From Streptomyces capillispiralis (lineage in GTDB: Bacteria; Actinomycetota; Actinomycetes; Streptomycetales; Streptomycetaceae): a stretch of DNA of 64,000 nt. The position numbers and the translations under genes were made by a program. The stretch covers positions 2,264,501 through 2,328,500 of the forward strand of contig NZ_VIWV01000001.1 of the NCBI RefSeq assembly GCF_007829875.1, read 5' to 3'. The notes beneath the pieces are model-generated. The model saw nothing but the letters and a program-made list of their open reading frames with translations, was not told the origin of the DNA and made no database searches. Below are positions 34,580 through 43,199 of the stretch, piece by piece. Positions within the stretch are counted from its first letter, which is position 1. Each line of letters opens with the position of its first letter.

Positions 34580-35914
34580 ATGACCGCACTTCCGCAGGAG
34601 CGCCGCGTCGTCACCGCCATCCCCGGCCCGAAGTCGCAGGAGCTGCAGGCCCGCCGCACCGCCGCGGTGGCGCGGGGCGTGGGCTCCGTGCTGCCGGTGT
34701 TCACCGCCCGCGCGGGCGGCGGGATCATCGAGGACGTCGACGGCAACCGGCTGATCGACTTCGGCTCGGGCATCGCCGTGACCTCCGTCGGCGCCTCCGC
34801 CGAGGCCGTCGTCCGCCGGACCACCGCCCAGCTCGCCGACTTCACCCACACCTGCTTCATGGTCACGCCGTACGAGGGGTACGTGGCCGTCGCCGAGGCG
34901 CTCGCCGAGCTGACGCCGGGCGACCACGCCAAGAAGTCGGCGCTGTTCAACAGCGGTGCCGAGGCCGTCGAGAACGCCGTCAAGATCGCGCGTGCGTACA
35001 CCGGGCGGCAGGCGGTCGTCGTCTTCGACCACGGCTACCACGGCCGCACCAACCTGACGATGGCGCTGACCGCGAAGAACATGCCGTACAAGCACGGCTT
35101 CGGTCCGTTCGCGCCCGAGGTGTACCGCGTGCCGGTCGCCTACGGCTACCGCTGGCCGACGGGTGCGGAGAACGCCGGCCCGGAGGCCGCCGCGCAGGCC
35201 ATCGACCAGATCTCCAAGCAGGTCGGGGCGGAGAACGTGGCCGCGATCATCATCGAGCCGGTGCTCGGCGAGGGCGGCTTCATCGAGCCGGCCAAGGGCT
35301 TCCTGCCCGCGATCAGCGAGTTCGCCTCGGACAACGGCATCGTGTTCGTCGCCGACGAGATCCAGTCCGGCTTCTGCCGCACCGGCCAGTGGTTCGCCTG
35401 CGAGGACGAGGGCATCGTCCCGGACCTGATCACCACCGCGAAGGGCATCGCGGGCGGTCTGCCGCTGGCCGCCGTCACCGGCCGCGCGGAGATCATGGAC
35501 GCCGCGCACGCGGGCGGTCTGGGCGGCACCTACGGCGGCAACCCGGTGGCCTGCGCCGGCGCGCTCGGCGCCATCGAGACGATGAAGGAGCTCGACCTCA
35601 ACGCCAGGGCGAAGAACATCGAGGCGGTCATGAAGGCCCGGCTCACCGCCATGGCCGAGAAGTTCGACATCATCGGCGACATCCGCGGCCGTGGCGCGAT
35701 GATCGCCATCGAGCTGGTCAAGGACCGCGCGACCAAGGAGCCGCACCCGGAGGCGACCGCCGCCCTGGCGAAGGCCTGCCACCAGGAGGGCCTGCTGGTC
35801 CTGACCTGTGGCACGTACGGCAACGTGCTGCGCTTCCTGCCGCCGCTGGTCATCGGCGACGACCTGCTGAACGAGGGTCTGGACCTCATCGAGCAGGCGT
35901 TCGCGCGCATCTGA
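34580..35914 (+). CDS. gabT: 4-aminobutyrate aminotransferase
   Basis: A 444-residue class-III, PLP-dependent aminotransferase that converts GABA and 2-oxoglutarate to succinic semialdehyde and glutamate. The PLP lysine is in LITTAKGIAGGLPLAAV, the cofactor aspartate in GIVFVADEIQSGFCRTG, and the phosphate-binding NSGAEAVENAVKIARAYTG is clear. The ATG at 34580 has AGGAG seven bases upstream; the frame is open further up but is non-coding there. A TAGCCT at 34528-34533 is a plausible -10. It lies in a region with three aldehyde dehydrogenases and a polyamine transporter, so it probably takes the GABA made from putrescine. Confidence 0.95.
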   Translation: MTALPQERRVVTAIPGPKSQELQARRTAAVARGVGSVLPVFTARAGGGIIEDVDGNRLIDFGSGIAVTSVGASAEAVVRRTTAQLADFTHTCFMVTPYEGYVAVAEALAELTPGDHAKKSALFNSGAEAVENAVKIARAYTGRQAVVVFDHGYHGRTNLTMALTAKNMPYKHGFGPFAPEVYRVPVAYGYRWPTGAENAGPEAAAQAIDQISKQVGAENVAAIIIEPVLGEGGFIEPAKGFLPAISEFASDNGIVFVADEIQSGFCRTGQWFACEDEGIVPDLITTAKGIAGGLPLAAVTGRAEIMDAAHAGGLGGTYGGNPVACAGALGAIETMKELDLNARAKNIEAVMKARLTAMAEKFDIIGDIRGRGAMIAIELVKDRATKEPHPEATAALAKACHQEGLLVLTCGTYGNVLRFLPPLVIGDDLLNEGLDLIEQAFARI

Positions 35915-35935
35915 GCCGGCATCGGGGCAGGTGAG

Positions 35936-35967
35936 CCGCCCGCCGGGGCCCCGGAACCGGCGAGCGG
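35936..35967 (+). terminator. Probable gabT terminator
   Basis: CCGC-C-CGCCGG pairs with CCGGCG-A-GCGG around a 10-base loop, 22 bp after the gabT stop. The remaining sequence to 36265, about 300 bp, shows no convincing gene. Confidence 0.5.
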
Positions 35968-36265
35968 CAGAGCGTGTGAAGAACGTGTGCGAGGTGGATG
36001 GCAGGAGTCCGTTGCCCCTGTCGCGGGGCCACCCCCTGTCGTAGGTTTCTTCCCGGATGAGAGATACACCCCGTCCGCGGGAAACCGCGGGCGGTTCAGG
36101 ACGGGGCCTCCCCAGCTTCGACCTGGTCGTGCCTCGCGCACACAAACCGGGGCCTGATGGCTTCGGGTCTCCTCACGATCGGACGGTCGCCCGCCCCAAA
36201 CCCCCCGGGGCGCGCGACGTTCCGGTCGGGACGGCCGCCCAGGCACCTCGACGGCAAGCCGTTCC

Positions 36266-36307
36266 CCGAAGGGCCGACGCACACCCCCCCTTGCGCCGGC
36301 CCTTCGG
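36266..36307 (+). other. Hairpin in the leader of the PAP2 gene
   Basis: CCGAAGGGCCG (36266-36276) and CGGCCCTTCGG (36297-36307) form a perfect 11-bp stem with a 20-base loop, ending 34 bases before the start codon. It could be an attenuator, a terminator of upstream transcription or a leader structure. Confidence 0.55.
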
Positions 36308-36341
36308 TGTGCCGGGCCCCCCACCTGCGAAGCTGGGCACC

Positions 36342-36980
36342 ATGCTGCTGCTCGCACCGCCCGTCCTGCTCTTCGCGCTGATCACCTGGCAGGTCGTCGC
36401 CGACGGTCCGCTGGTGGACCTCGACGAGCGGCTGAGCCGGGCCCTGGTCCACCCGGACCGGGCCTCCGAACTCCTCGCCGACCTGGGCAACGTCCAGGTG
36501 GCCCTACCCGTCCTGGCGGCGGCGCTGGCCGGTGCCGCGTGGCACGGCCGCGCCGGGGGACTGGACCGCTGGTGGCTGCCGCCGCTCGCCGGGGCCGGGG
36601 CGATGGTCCTGGTGCCGGTGCTGGTCGCTCCGCTGAAGGAGTGGACCGACCGGCCCGGCACCCCGGCCGTGCCGCCGGCGGTCGGCTACTACCCCTCCGG
36701 GCACACCGCCACCGCCGTGGTGGCGTACGGCGCGGCGGCGCTGCTCCTCCTTCCGCTGCTGCGTTCGCCCGCGGTCCGCCGCGCGCTCGTCGGGGTCTGT
36801 GCCGTCCTGGTCGCCGGCGCCTCGTACGGGCTGGTGCGCCGGGGCTACCACTGGCCGCTGGACGTGGCGGCCAGCTGGTGCCTCGGCGCGGTGCTGCTGA
36901 CCGGTCTGTGGCTGCTGGTCAGCCGAAGTAGCCGTCGAAGGTCCGCTGGAACTCCCAGCCGCCGAACCGGTCCCAGTTGA
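36342..36980 (+). CDS. PAP2-family membrane phosphatase
   Basis: A 212-residue integral membrane phosphatase with five or six hydrophobic segments. The three PAP2 motifs are present: KEWTDRPGTP, YPSGHT and SYGLVRRGYHWPLDV, with the catalytic histidines in the latter two. Members dephosphorylate phosphatidic acid or undecaprenyl diphosphate; which one cannot be told here. The last 62 bp overlap the 3' end of the converging chitinase gene, and the basic tail SRSSRRRSAGTPSRRTGPS falls wholly in that overlap, so it may be an extension caused by loss of an earlier stop. ATG at 36342. Confidence 0.88.
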   Translation: MLLLAPPVLLFALITWQVVADGPLVDLDERLSRALVHPDRASELLADLGNVQVALPVLAAALAGAAWHGRAGGLDRWWLPPLAGAGAMVLVPVLVAPLKEWTDRPGTPAVPPAVGYYPSGHTATAVVAYGAAALLLLPLLRSPAVRRALVGVCAVLVAGASYGLVRRGYHWPLDVAASWCLGAVLLTGLWLLVSRSSRRRSAGTPSRRTGPS

Positions 36981-38733
36981 TCGACCAGGTCATCAGCCCG
37001 CGCAGCGCGGGCCAGGTCCCGTGGGTCGCGTACGAGCCGCAGTTCGTGCGCTTCGTCAGGCAGTCGAGGGCCTTGGTGACCTCGGCCGGGGGCACGTGGC
37101 CGTTGCCCGCGTGGGTCGTGGCCGGCATGCCGATGGCGATCTGGTCGGCGCGCAGCGGCGGGAAGACGTTGTTCGCGTCGCCCGCGACCGGGAAGCCGGT
37201 GAGCAGCATGTCGGTCATGGCGATGTGGAAGTCGGCGCCGCCCATGGAGTGGTACTGGTTGTCCAGGCCCATGATCGGGCCGGAGTTGTAGTCCTGGACG
37301 TGCAGCAGGGTCAGGTCGTCGCGCAGGGCGTGGATCACGGGGAGGTACGCGCCCGCCCTCGGGTCCTGGCCGCCCCACTTGCCGGTGCCGTAGTACTGGT
37401 AACCGAGCTGGACGAAGAAGGTCTCCGGGGCCATGGTCAGCACGAAGTCGTCGCCGTACTTGGCCTTGAGGGTCTTCAGCGCGGAGATCAGGTGGACGAT
37501 CACCGGGGTCTTCGGGTTCCTGAAGTCGGTGTCGTCGGCGTTCAGGGAGAGCGAGTGGCCCTCGAAGTCGACGTCCAGGCCGTCGAGTCCGTACTCGTCG
37601 ATGATCTTCGAGACGGAGGAGACGAAGGTGTCCCGGGCCGCCGCGGTGGTCAGCTGCACCTGGCCGTTGGCGCCGCCGATGGAGATCAGCACCTTCTTCC
37701 CGGCCGCCTGCTTGGCCTTGATCGCCGCCTTGAACTCAACGTCGCTCTCCACGCCCGGGCACTCGGACGCGGGGCAGCGGTCGAAGCGGATGTCGCCGGA
37801 GGTGGCCGTGGTGGGCTCGCCGAAGGCCAGGTCGATGACGTCCCAGCTGTCGGGGACGTCGGCGAGGCGGGTGTAGCCGGAGCCGTTGGCGAAGGTCGCG
37901 TGGAGGTAGCCGACCAGGGCGTGCGGCGGCAGTCCGGAGTCGCCGCCGCCGGAGTCGGGGGCGGTGGTCGTCGCGGTCACCGTGGCCGAACGGGCCGACT
38001 CCCCCGCGTCGTTCACGGCGGCGACCTGGAAGGCGTACGCCGTCGAGGGCGACAGTCCGGTGAGGGTGGCCGAGGTGCCGGTCACCGTCCTGACCCTGAT
38101 GCCGTCGCGGTAGACGGCGTAGCCGGTGGCGCCCGCGACCGGTGACCAGGACAGGGCCACGCTCGTGGAGGTGACGGTGCCGGCCGTGAGCCCGGTGGGC
38201 GGCGCGGGCGGCTGACCGGTCTCGCCGCCCGGACCGGTGAGGGAGATGTCGTCGGCGTGGTAGGCGCCGGTGCCGTACCAGCCGTGGGTGTGGATCGTGA
38301 CGCGGGTGGTGGCGGGGCCGGTGCGGAAGGTGGTGGTGAGCTGCTGCCAGTCGGGGGCGGACTGGGTCCAGGTGGAGACGTCGGTGGTGCCGGTGCCGCT
38401 CGCACCGAGGTGGACGTAGGCGCCGCGTACATGGCCGGAGAGCGTGTACTGGGAGTCCGGTTTCACGGTGACGGTCTGCGAGCAGCGGGCGTTGTCGGCT
38501 CCGGAGGGGGTGGCCTTCAGCGCCGAAGTGCCGCTGTGGACCGGTGCGTTCACGATCGCGCCGGCCGTGCAGCTCCAGCCGTCGAGGCCGGCTTCGAAGC
38601 CGCCGTTGCGGGCGAGGTCGGCGTCGGCCGCGCGGGCGGCCGGCGCCAGCGCCGTCGTGCCGGTCGCGGCGAGGGCGGTGGCGGTGAGCAGCGCGGCGAG
38701 GGGCCTGCGCGCGAAGGGTCTGGGGCGGTCCAC
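36919..38733 (-). CDS. Secreted GH18 chitinase (CBM-FnIII-GH18)
   Basis: A 604-residue exported chitinase. A signal peptide with twin arginines (FARRPLAALLTATALAATG) precedes a carbohydrate-binding-like domain (about 40-170, NGGFEAGLDGW ... ADDISL), a fibronectin type III domain (about 180-265) and the GH18 barrel. The GH18 signature is GLDGLDVDFEGHS, with catalytic Glu after DVD, and ISIGGANGQV is the second conserved strand. It hydrolyses chitin outside the cell. The GTG start at 38733 has GGAGG five bases before it. A DasR-type operator and a TTGACA lie directly upstream. It is downstream of the polyamine operon on the same strand but has its own promoter. Confidence 0.95.
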   Translation of the reverse strand: MDRPRPFARRPLAALLTATALAATGTTALAPAARAADADLARNGGFEAGLDGWSCTAGAIVNAPVHSGTSALKATPSGADNARCSQTVTVKPDSQYTLSGHVRGAYVHLGASGTGTTDVSTWTQSAPDWQQLTTTFRTGPATTRVTIHTHGWYGTGAYHADDISLTGPGGETGQPPAPPTGLTAGTVTSTSVALSWSPVAGATGYAVYRDGIRVRTVTGTSATLTGLSPSTAYAFQVAAVNDAGESARSATVTATTTAPDSGGGDSGLPPHALVGYLHATFANGSGYTRLADVPDSWDVIDLAFGEPTTATSGDIRFDRCPASECPGVESDVEFKAAIKAKQAAGKKVLISIGGANGQVQLTTAAARDTFVSSVSKIIDEYGLDGLDVDFEGHSLSLNADDTDFRNPKTPVIVHLISALKTLKAKYGDDFVLTMAPETFFVQLGYQYYGTGKWGGQDPRAGAYLPVIHALRDDLTLLHVQDYNSGPIMGLDNQYHSMGGADFHIAMTDMLLTGFPVAGDANNVFPPLRADQIAIGMPATTHAGNGHVPPAEVTKALDCLTKRTNCGSYATHGTWPALRGLMTWSINWDRFGGWEFQRTFDGYFG

Positions 38734-38780
38734 AAGGGCCTCCGGGCATGGGGGGATTGGAGGGGTGGAGCGCGCTCAAT

Positions 38781-38794
38781 TTGGTCCAGACCAA
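38781..38794. promoter_or_regulatory. DasR-type operator of the chitinase gene
   Basis: TTGGTCCAGACCAA, a palindrome of TTGGTC and GACCAA around CA, matches the known DasR element (TGGTCTAGACCA-like) found before Streptomyces chitinase genes. It lies between the -35 and the start region, so the GlcNAc-responsive repressor would block transcription. Confidence 0.85.
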
Positions 38795-38800
38795 TTCGGT

Positions 38801-38806
38801 TGTCAA
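38801..38806 (-). promoter_or_regulatory. -35 box of the chitinase promoter
   Basis: On the minus strand a perfect TTGACA. The -10 falls near CCAAAT or CAAATT at 17-18 bp, overlapping the far half of the DasR site. Confidence 0.6.
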
Positions 38807-38819
38807 GCCCCCGCGCGGC

Positions 38820-40238
38820 TCAGCTGTCGAAGCCCAGGCCCAGCCTGTCCATCGTCCGCAGCCACAGGTTGCGCCGCCCGCCGTGGGCGTCCGCCCTGGC
38901 CAGCGACCACTTGGTGAGGGCGATGCCGGTCCAGGCGAACGGCTCCGGCGGGAAGGGCAGCGGCTTCCTGCGCACCATTTCCAGCTCCGTGCGCTCGGTC
39001 CGCTCCCCCGCCAGCAGGTCGAGCATCACCTCGGCCCCGAAGCGGGTGGCGCCGACGCCCAGCCCGGTGTAGCCGGCGGCGTACGCCACCCGGCCCGCGT
39101 GGGCCGTGCCGAAGAACGCCGAGAAGCGGGAGCAGGTGTCGATCGCGCCGCCCCAGGCGTGCGTGAAGCGCACGCCCTCCAGCTGCGGGAAGCAGGTGAA
39201 GAAGTGCCCGGCGAGCTTGGCGTAGGTCTCCGGCCGGTCGTCGTACTCGGCGCGCACCCGGCCGCCGTACGGGTAGACCGCGTCGTAGCCGCCCCACAGG
39301 ATGCGGTGGTCGGCGGAGAGCCGGAAGTAGTGGAACTGGTTGGCGCTGTCGCCCAGGCCCTGGCGGTTCCGCCAGCCGACGGACGCCAGCTGGGCGGCGG
39401 TGAGCGGCTCGGTCATCAGGGCGTAGTCGTACACCGGGACGGTGTAGGAGCGGACCCGTCTGACCAGGCTGGGGAAGACGTTGGTGCCGAGCGCCACCTG
39501 GCGGGCGCGGATCCGTCCGTAGGGGGTGTCCACGGCCATGCCGGTGCCGTACGGCTTGAGGGTGAGGGCGGGGGTGTGCTCGTACACGCGCACACCGAGC
39601 GCGCGGCAGGCCCGCTTCAGTCCCCAGGCCAGCTTGGCCGGGTGGAGCATCGCCACGCCCCGGCGGTCCCAGAGCCCGGCCCGGAAGGTCGGGGAGTCCA
39701 CCTGCTCCCGTACCGCGTCGGCGTCCAGGAAGTCGACGCCCTCGGCGAGGCCCGCACGCTCGATCTCCTGGTACCAGTCGCGCAGTTCCCGGGCCTGGTA
39801 GGCCTCGGTGGCGACGTCGATCTCGCCGGTGCGTTCGAAGTCGCAGTCGAGGGAGTGGCGGGCGACCGCCTCCTCGATGGCGTCGAGGTTGCGGGCGCCC
39901 AGCCGCTGGAGGGTGTGGATCTCGTCCGGCCAGCGGGCGAGCCCGTTGGGCAGTCCGTGGGTGAGGGAGGCGGCGCAGAAGCCGCCGTTGCGGCCGGAGG
40001 CGGCCCAGCCCACCTCTCGGCCCTCCACCAGCACCACGTCCCGCGCGGGGTCGCGTTCCTTGGCGACCAGCGCGGTCCACAGTCCGCTGTAGCCGCCGCC
40101 GACCACCAGCAGGTCGCAGGTCTCGGCGCCGGTGAGGGCGGGTTCGGGATCCGGCTTGCCGGGGTCGTCCAGCCAGTAGGCGACCGGCCGGGCTTCGGAG
40201 AGGGATCTCGTCCAACGGCTCATGGCGCTCGGGGCCAT
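38820..40238 (-). CDS. FAD-dependent oxidoreductase, gamma-glutamylputrescine-oxidase-like (PuuB type)
   Basis: A 472-residue DAO-family flavoenzyme. FAD binding is shown by CDLLVVGGGYSGLWTAL (near 45) and the family's GWAASGRNGGFC; the C-terminal FAD contact is AAGYTGLGVGATRFGAEVMLDLLAG. It follows potABCD-like genes by 39 bp, so it probably oxidises gamma-glutamyl-polyamines made from imported putrescine, releasing an aldehyde for the dehydrogenase at the head of the operon. The ATG at 40238 has GGGAG eight bases upstream. The matching gamma-glutamylpolyamine synthetase is not in this window. Confidence 0.87.
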   Translation of the reverse strand: MAPSAMSRWTRSLSEARPVAYWLDDPGKPDPEPALTGAETCDLLVVGGGYSGLWTALVAKERDPARDVVLVEGREVGWAASGRNGGFCAASLTHGLPNGLARWPDEIHTLQRLGARNLDAIEEAVARHSLDCDFERTGEIDVATEAYQARELRDWYQEIERAGLAEGVDFLDADAVREQVDSPTFRAGLWDRRGVAMLHPAKLAWGLKRACRALGVRVYEHTPALTLKPYGTGMAVDTPYGRIRARQVALGTNVFPSLVRRVRSYTVPVYDYALMTEPLTAAQLASVGWRNRQGLGDSANQFHYFRLSADHRILWGGYDAVYPYGGRVRAEYDDRPETYAKLAGHFFTCFPQLEGVRFTHAWGGAIDTCSRFSAFFGTAHAGRVAYAAGYTGLGVGATRFGAEVMLDLLAGERTERTELEMVRRKPLPFPPEPFAWTGIALTKWSLARADAHGGRRNLWLRTMDRLGLGFDS

Positions 40239-40277
40239 GATTTCAACTCCCTACGGGGGACTGCGGTGTGTGGTGGG

Positions 40278-41078
40278 CTATGCCTTCTGCCGGTTTCGGC
40301 GGTTTCCCACGGCCATGGAGACCAGCACCAGCGCGACGGCGACGACGAACATGGCCGTGCCGATGACGTTGATCTGCACGGGAGTTCCGCGCTGTGCGGA
40401 GCCCCAGACGAACATCGGGAAGGTGACGGTCGAGCCGGCGTTGAAGTTGGTGATGATGAAGTCGTCGAAGGAGAGCGCGAAGGCGAGCAACGCGCCCGCC
40501 GCGATGCCCGGCGCCGCGATCGGCAGGGTGACCCGCAGGAACGTCTGGACGGGACCGGCGTACAGGTCCTGCGCGGCCTGCTCCAGCCGGGGGTCCATCG
40601 ACATCACGCGTGCCTTGACGGCGACCACGACGAAGCTGAGGCAGAACATGACGTGGGCGATCAGGATCGTCCAGAAGCCGAGCCGGGCGCCCATGTTGAG
40701 GAACAGGGTGAGCAGCGAGGCCGCCATGACCACCTCGGGCATCGCCATCGGCAGGAAGATCAGCGAGTTCACCGCGCCGCGGGCCCGGAAGCGGTAGCGG
40801 ACCAGCGCGAAGGCGATCAACGTGCCGAGCAGGGTGGCGCCGAGCGTCGCCCACAGGGCGATCCGGAGGCTGAGCGTCAGCGATCCGCAGAGCCCGGAGA
40901 CCCCGCAGGGGTCGCGCCACGCCTCCGTGGAGAATGCCTGCCACTCGTAGTTGAAGCGCCCCTTCGGGTCGTTGAAGGAGAACACGGTGACGACGACGTT
41001 CGGCAGGAGGAGGTACGCGAGCGTCAGGAGTCCCGCGACGACGACGAGACGGCGTTTGAGCCATGTGACGAAGGCCAT
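40278..41078 (-). CDS. Polyamine ABC transporter permease (PotC type)
   Basis: A 266-residue permease with about six membrane segments; the first is VVVAGLLTLAYLLLPNVVV. The EAA loop reads EQAAQDLYAGPVQTFLRVTLP, and FALSFDDFIITNFNAG is the segment typical of PotC/YdcV proteins. It starts one base before the PotB-type stop ends, so the pair is translationally linked. Together with the PotA-, PotB- and PotD-like products it should import putrescine or spermidine. Confidence 0.92.
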   Translation of the reverse strand: MAFVTWLKRRLVVVAGLLTLAYLLLPNVVVTVFSFNDPKGRFNYEWQAFSTEAWRDPCGVSGLCGSLTLSLRIALWATLGATLLGTLIAFALVRYRFRARGAVNSLIFLPMAMPEVVMAASLLTLFLNMGARLGFWTILIAHVMFCLSFVVVAVKARVMSMDPRLEQAAQDLYAGPVQTFLRVTLPIAAPGIAAGALLAFALSFDDFIITNFNAGSTVTFPMFVWGSAQRGTPVQINVIGTAMFVVAVALVLVSMAVGNRRNRQKA

Positions 41079-42005
41079 TTAGACCAGGTCCTCCGTTCCC
41101 GACTTGCGGATGTAGAACGTGACCATGAAGAGGATCGCGGCCATCAGGATGAACGAGAGCGCCGCCGCCGTCGGATAGTCGAGGATCCGCAGGAACTGCG
41201 ACTGGATGACGTTGCCGACCATGCGGGTGTCGGTGGAGCCGAGCAGGTCCGCGTTGACGTAGTCGCCGGTGGCCGGGATGAAGGTGAGCAGCGTGCCGGA
41301 GACCACGCCGGGCATCGACAGCGGGAAGGTGACCTTGCGGAAGGTCGTCGAGGGGCTGGCGTACAGGTCGTTCGCCGCCTCGTGCAGCCGGGGGTCGATG
41401 CGCTCCAGCGAGGTGTAGAGCGGCAGGACCATGAACGGCAGGAAGTTGTACGTCAGACCGCAGACCACCGCGAGCGGGGTGGCGAGCACCCGGTCGCCGG
41501 CGGTCCAGCCGAGCCAGGCGGTGACGTCGAGGACGTGCAGGGCGTCCAGGGCGCCGACCACGGGTCCGCCGTCGGCGAGGATCGTCTTCCAGGCGAGGGT
41601 GCGGATCAGGAAGCTGGTGAAGAACGGCGCGATCACCAGGATCATGATCAGGTTGCGCCAGCGTCCCGCGCGGAACGCGATCAGATACGCCAGCGGGTAG
41701 CCGAGCAGCAGGCACAGCACGGTCGCGGAGGCCGCGTAGAGCACCGAGCGGACGAACTGCGGCCAGTACTCGGACAGCGCGTCCCAGTAGGTGGCGAAGT
41801 GCCAGGTGACCTCGTAGCCCTCCTCCAGGGAGCCCGTCTGCACGGACGTGGAGGCCTGGTAGATCACCGGCAGCGCGAAGAAGACCAGCAGCCACAGCAG
41901 TCCGGGCAGCAGGAGCAGGTACGGCGTCCAGCGGCCCCTCCTGCGCGGCGCCTTCGGCTCCGGCGGGGCGGGCGCCAGGGGCGGCGCCTCGGTGACCGTC
42001 GTCAT
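41079..42005 (-). CDS. Polyamine ABC transporter permease (PotB type)
   Basis: A 308-residue permease with a proline-rich cytosolic start (about 30 residues) and six hydrophobic segments beginning YLLLLPGLLWLLVFFALPVIY. The EAA loop is HEAANDLYASPSTTFRKVTFP and TGDYVNADLLG matches PotB/YdcU proteins. The start overlaps the ATPase stop by four bases (ATGA). Confidence 0.92.
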   Translation of the reverse strand: MTTVTEAPPLAPAPPEPKAPRRRGRWTPYLLLLPGLLWLLVFFALPVIYQASTSVQTGSLEEGYEVTWHFATYWDALSEYWPQFVRSVLYAASATVLCLLLGYPLAYLIAFRAGRWRNLIMILVIAPFFTSFLIRTLAWKTILADGGPVVGALDALHVLDVTAWLGWTAGDRVLATPLAVVCGLTYNFLPFMVLPLYTSLERIDPRLHEAANDLYASPSTTFRKVTFPLSMPGVVSGTLLTFIPATGDYVNADLLGSTDTRMVGNVIQSQFLRILDYPTAAALSFILMAAILFMVTFYIRKSGTEDLV

Positions 42006-43195
42006 CGGGCGGCCTCTTCCCCGACGGTCCCGACGCCCGCCGAGCCCACCGTCCCGGCAAGCGGGGACTGGGCCGCGTCCAGTCCGAAGGTGTGCGCCGG
42101 GTTCCAGTGCAGGACGACCTCCGCGCCGGGCACCAGCCGGGGGTCGCGGTCGATGTTCTGCACGTAGACCTCGACGTCGGAGCAGACCGGGCTGTCGACG
42201 ACGAACTGCGTGGAGACGCCGATGAAACTGGAGTCGGCGATCCGGCCGGTGATCCGGTTGCGGCCCTCGGGTATCGCGTCCGCGTCGTCGGCGTGGGTGA
42301 GGGAGATCTTCTCCGGCCGCACACCGACCAGGACCCTGCCGCCGGCCGTGGCGGCCGCGCTGTTGCGGGCCCCGGGCAGGACGAGCCTGCCGCCGCCCGC
42401 CTTCAGTACGACGTCGTCCCCGGACCTGGTGTCGACCTCGGCCTCGATGAGGTTGGAGGTGCCGAGGAAGTTGGCGACGAAGGTGGTGCGCGGGTTCTCG
42501 TACAGGTCGGCGGGCGAGCCCAGCTGCTCGACCCGGCCGGCGTTCATCACGGCGACCGTGTCGGCCATGGTCATGGCCTCCTCCTGGTCGTGGGTGACGT
42601 GCACGAAGGTGATGCCGACCTCGGTCTGGATGCGCTTGAGCTCCAGCTGCATCCGGCGGCGCAGCTTCAGGTCGAGGGCGCCGAGCGGCTCGTCGAGGAG
42701 CAGCACCTTCGGGTGGTTGATGAGCGCGCGGGCCACCGCGACGCGCTGCTGCTGGCCGCCGGAGAGCTGGTGCGGCTTCTTGCGCGCCTGCTCGCCGAGC
42801 TGGACCAGCTCCAGCATCTCCTCGACCTGCTTCTTCACGGACTTGATGCCACGCCGGCGCAGACCGAAGGCGACGTTCTCGAAGATGTCGAGGTGCGGGA
42901 AGAGGGCGTAGGACTGGAAGACGGTGTTCACCGGCCGCTTGTACGGCGGGAGCGCGGTGACGTCCTGGTCGCCGAGGTGGACGGTGCCGGAGGTGGGCTC
43001 CTCCAGGCCGGCGATCATGCGCAGGGTGGTGGTCTTGCCGCAGCCGGACGCGCCGAGCAGCGCGAAGAAGGAGCCCTGCGGCACGGTCAGGTCGAGCGGG
43101 TGCACGGCGGTGAAGGAGCCGTACGTCTTGCCGATCCCGGTGAGGCGGACGTCGCCGCCGTTGCCGGACGCGGTGGTGTCGTTGGTCGTCGTCAT
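42002..43195 (-). CDS. Polyamine ABC transporter ATP-binding protein (PotA type)
   Basis: A 397-residue ATPase. Walker A GASGCGKT (about 49-56), Q-loop FQSYALFPH, signature LSGGQQQRVAVARAL, Walker B VLLLDEPLGALD and H-loop HVTHDQEEAM are all intact. After about residue 250 comes a TOBE/MOP regulatory domain (VGVRPEKISL), as in PotA. It powers import through the PotB/PotC pair, and is encoded four bases after the binding-protein stop. Confidence 0.95.
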   Translation of the reverse strand: MTTTNDTTASGNGGDVRLTGIGKTYGSFTAVHPLDLTVPQGSFFALLGASGCGKTTTLRMIAGLEEPTSGTVHLGDQDVTALPPYKRPVNTVFQSYALFPHLDIFENVAFGLRRRGIKSVKKQVEEMLELVQLGEQARKKPHQLSGGQQQRVAVARALINHPKVLLLDEPLGALDLKLRRRMQLELKRIQTEVGITFVHVTHDQEEAMTMADTVAVMNAGRVEQLGSPADLYENPRTTFVANFLGTSNLIEAEVDTRSGDDVVLKAGGGRLVLPGARNSAAATAGGRVLVGVRPEKISLTHADDADAIPEGRNRITGRIADSSFIGVSTQFVVDSPVCSDVEVYVQNIDRDPRLVPGAEVVLHWNPAHTFGLDAAQSPLAGTVGSAGVGTVGEEAAR

Positions 43196-43199
43196 CTGG

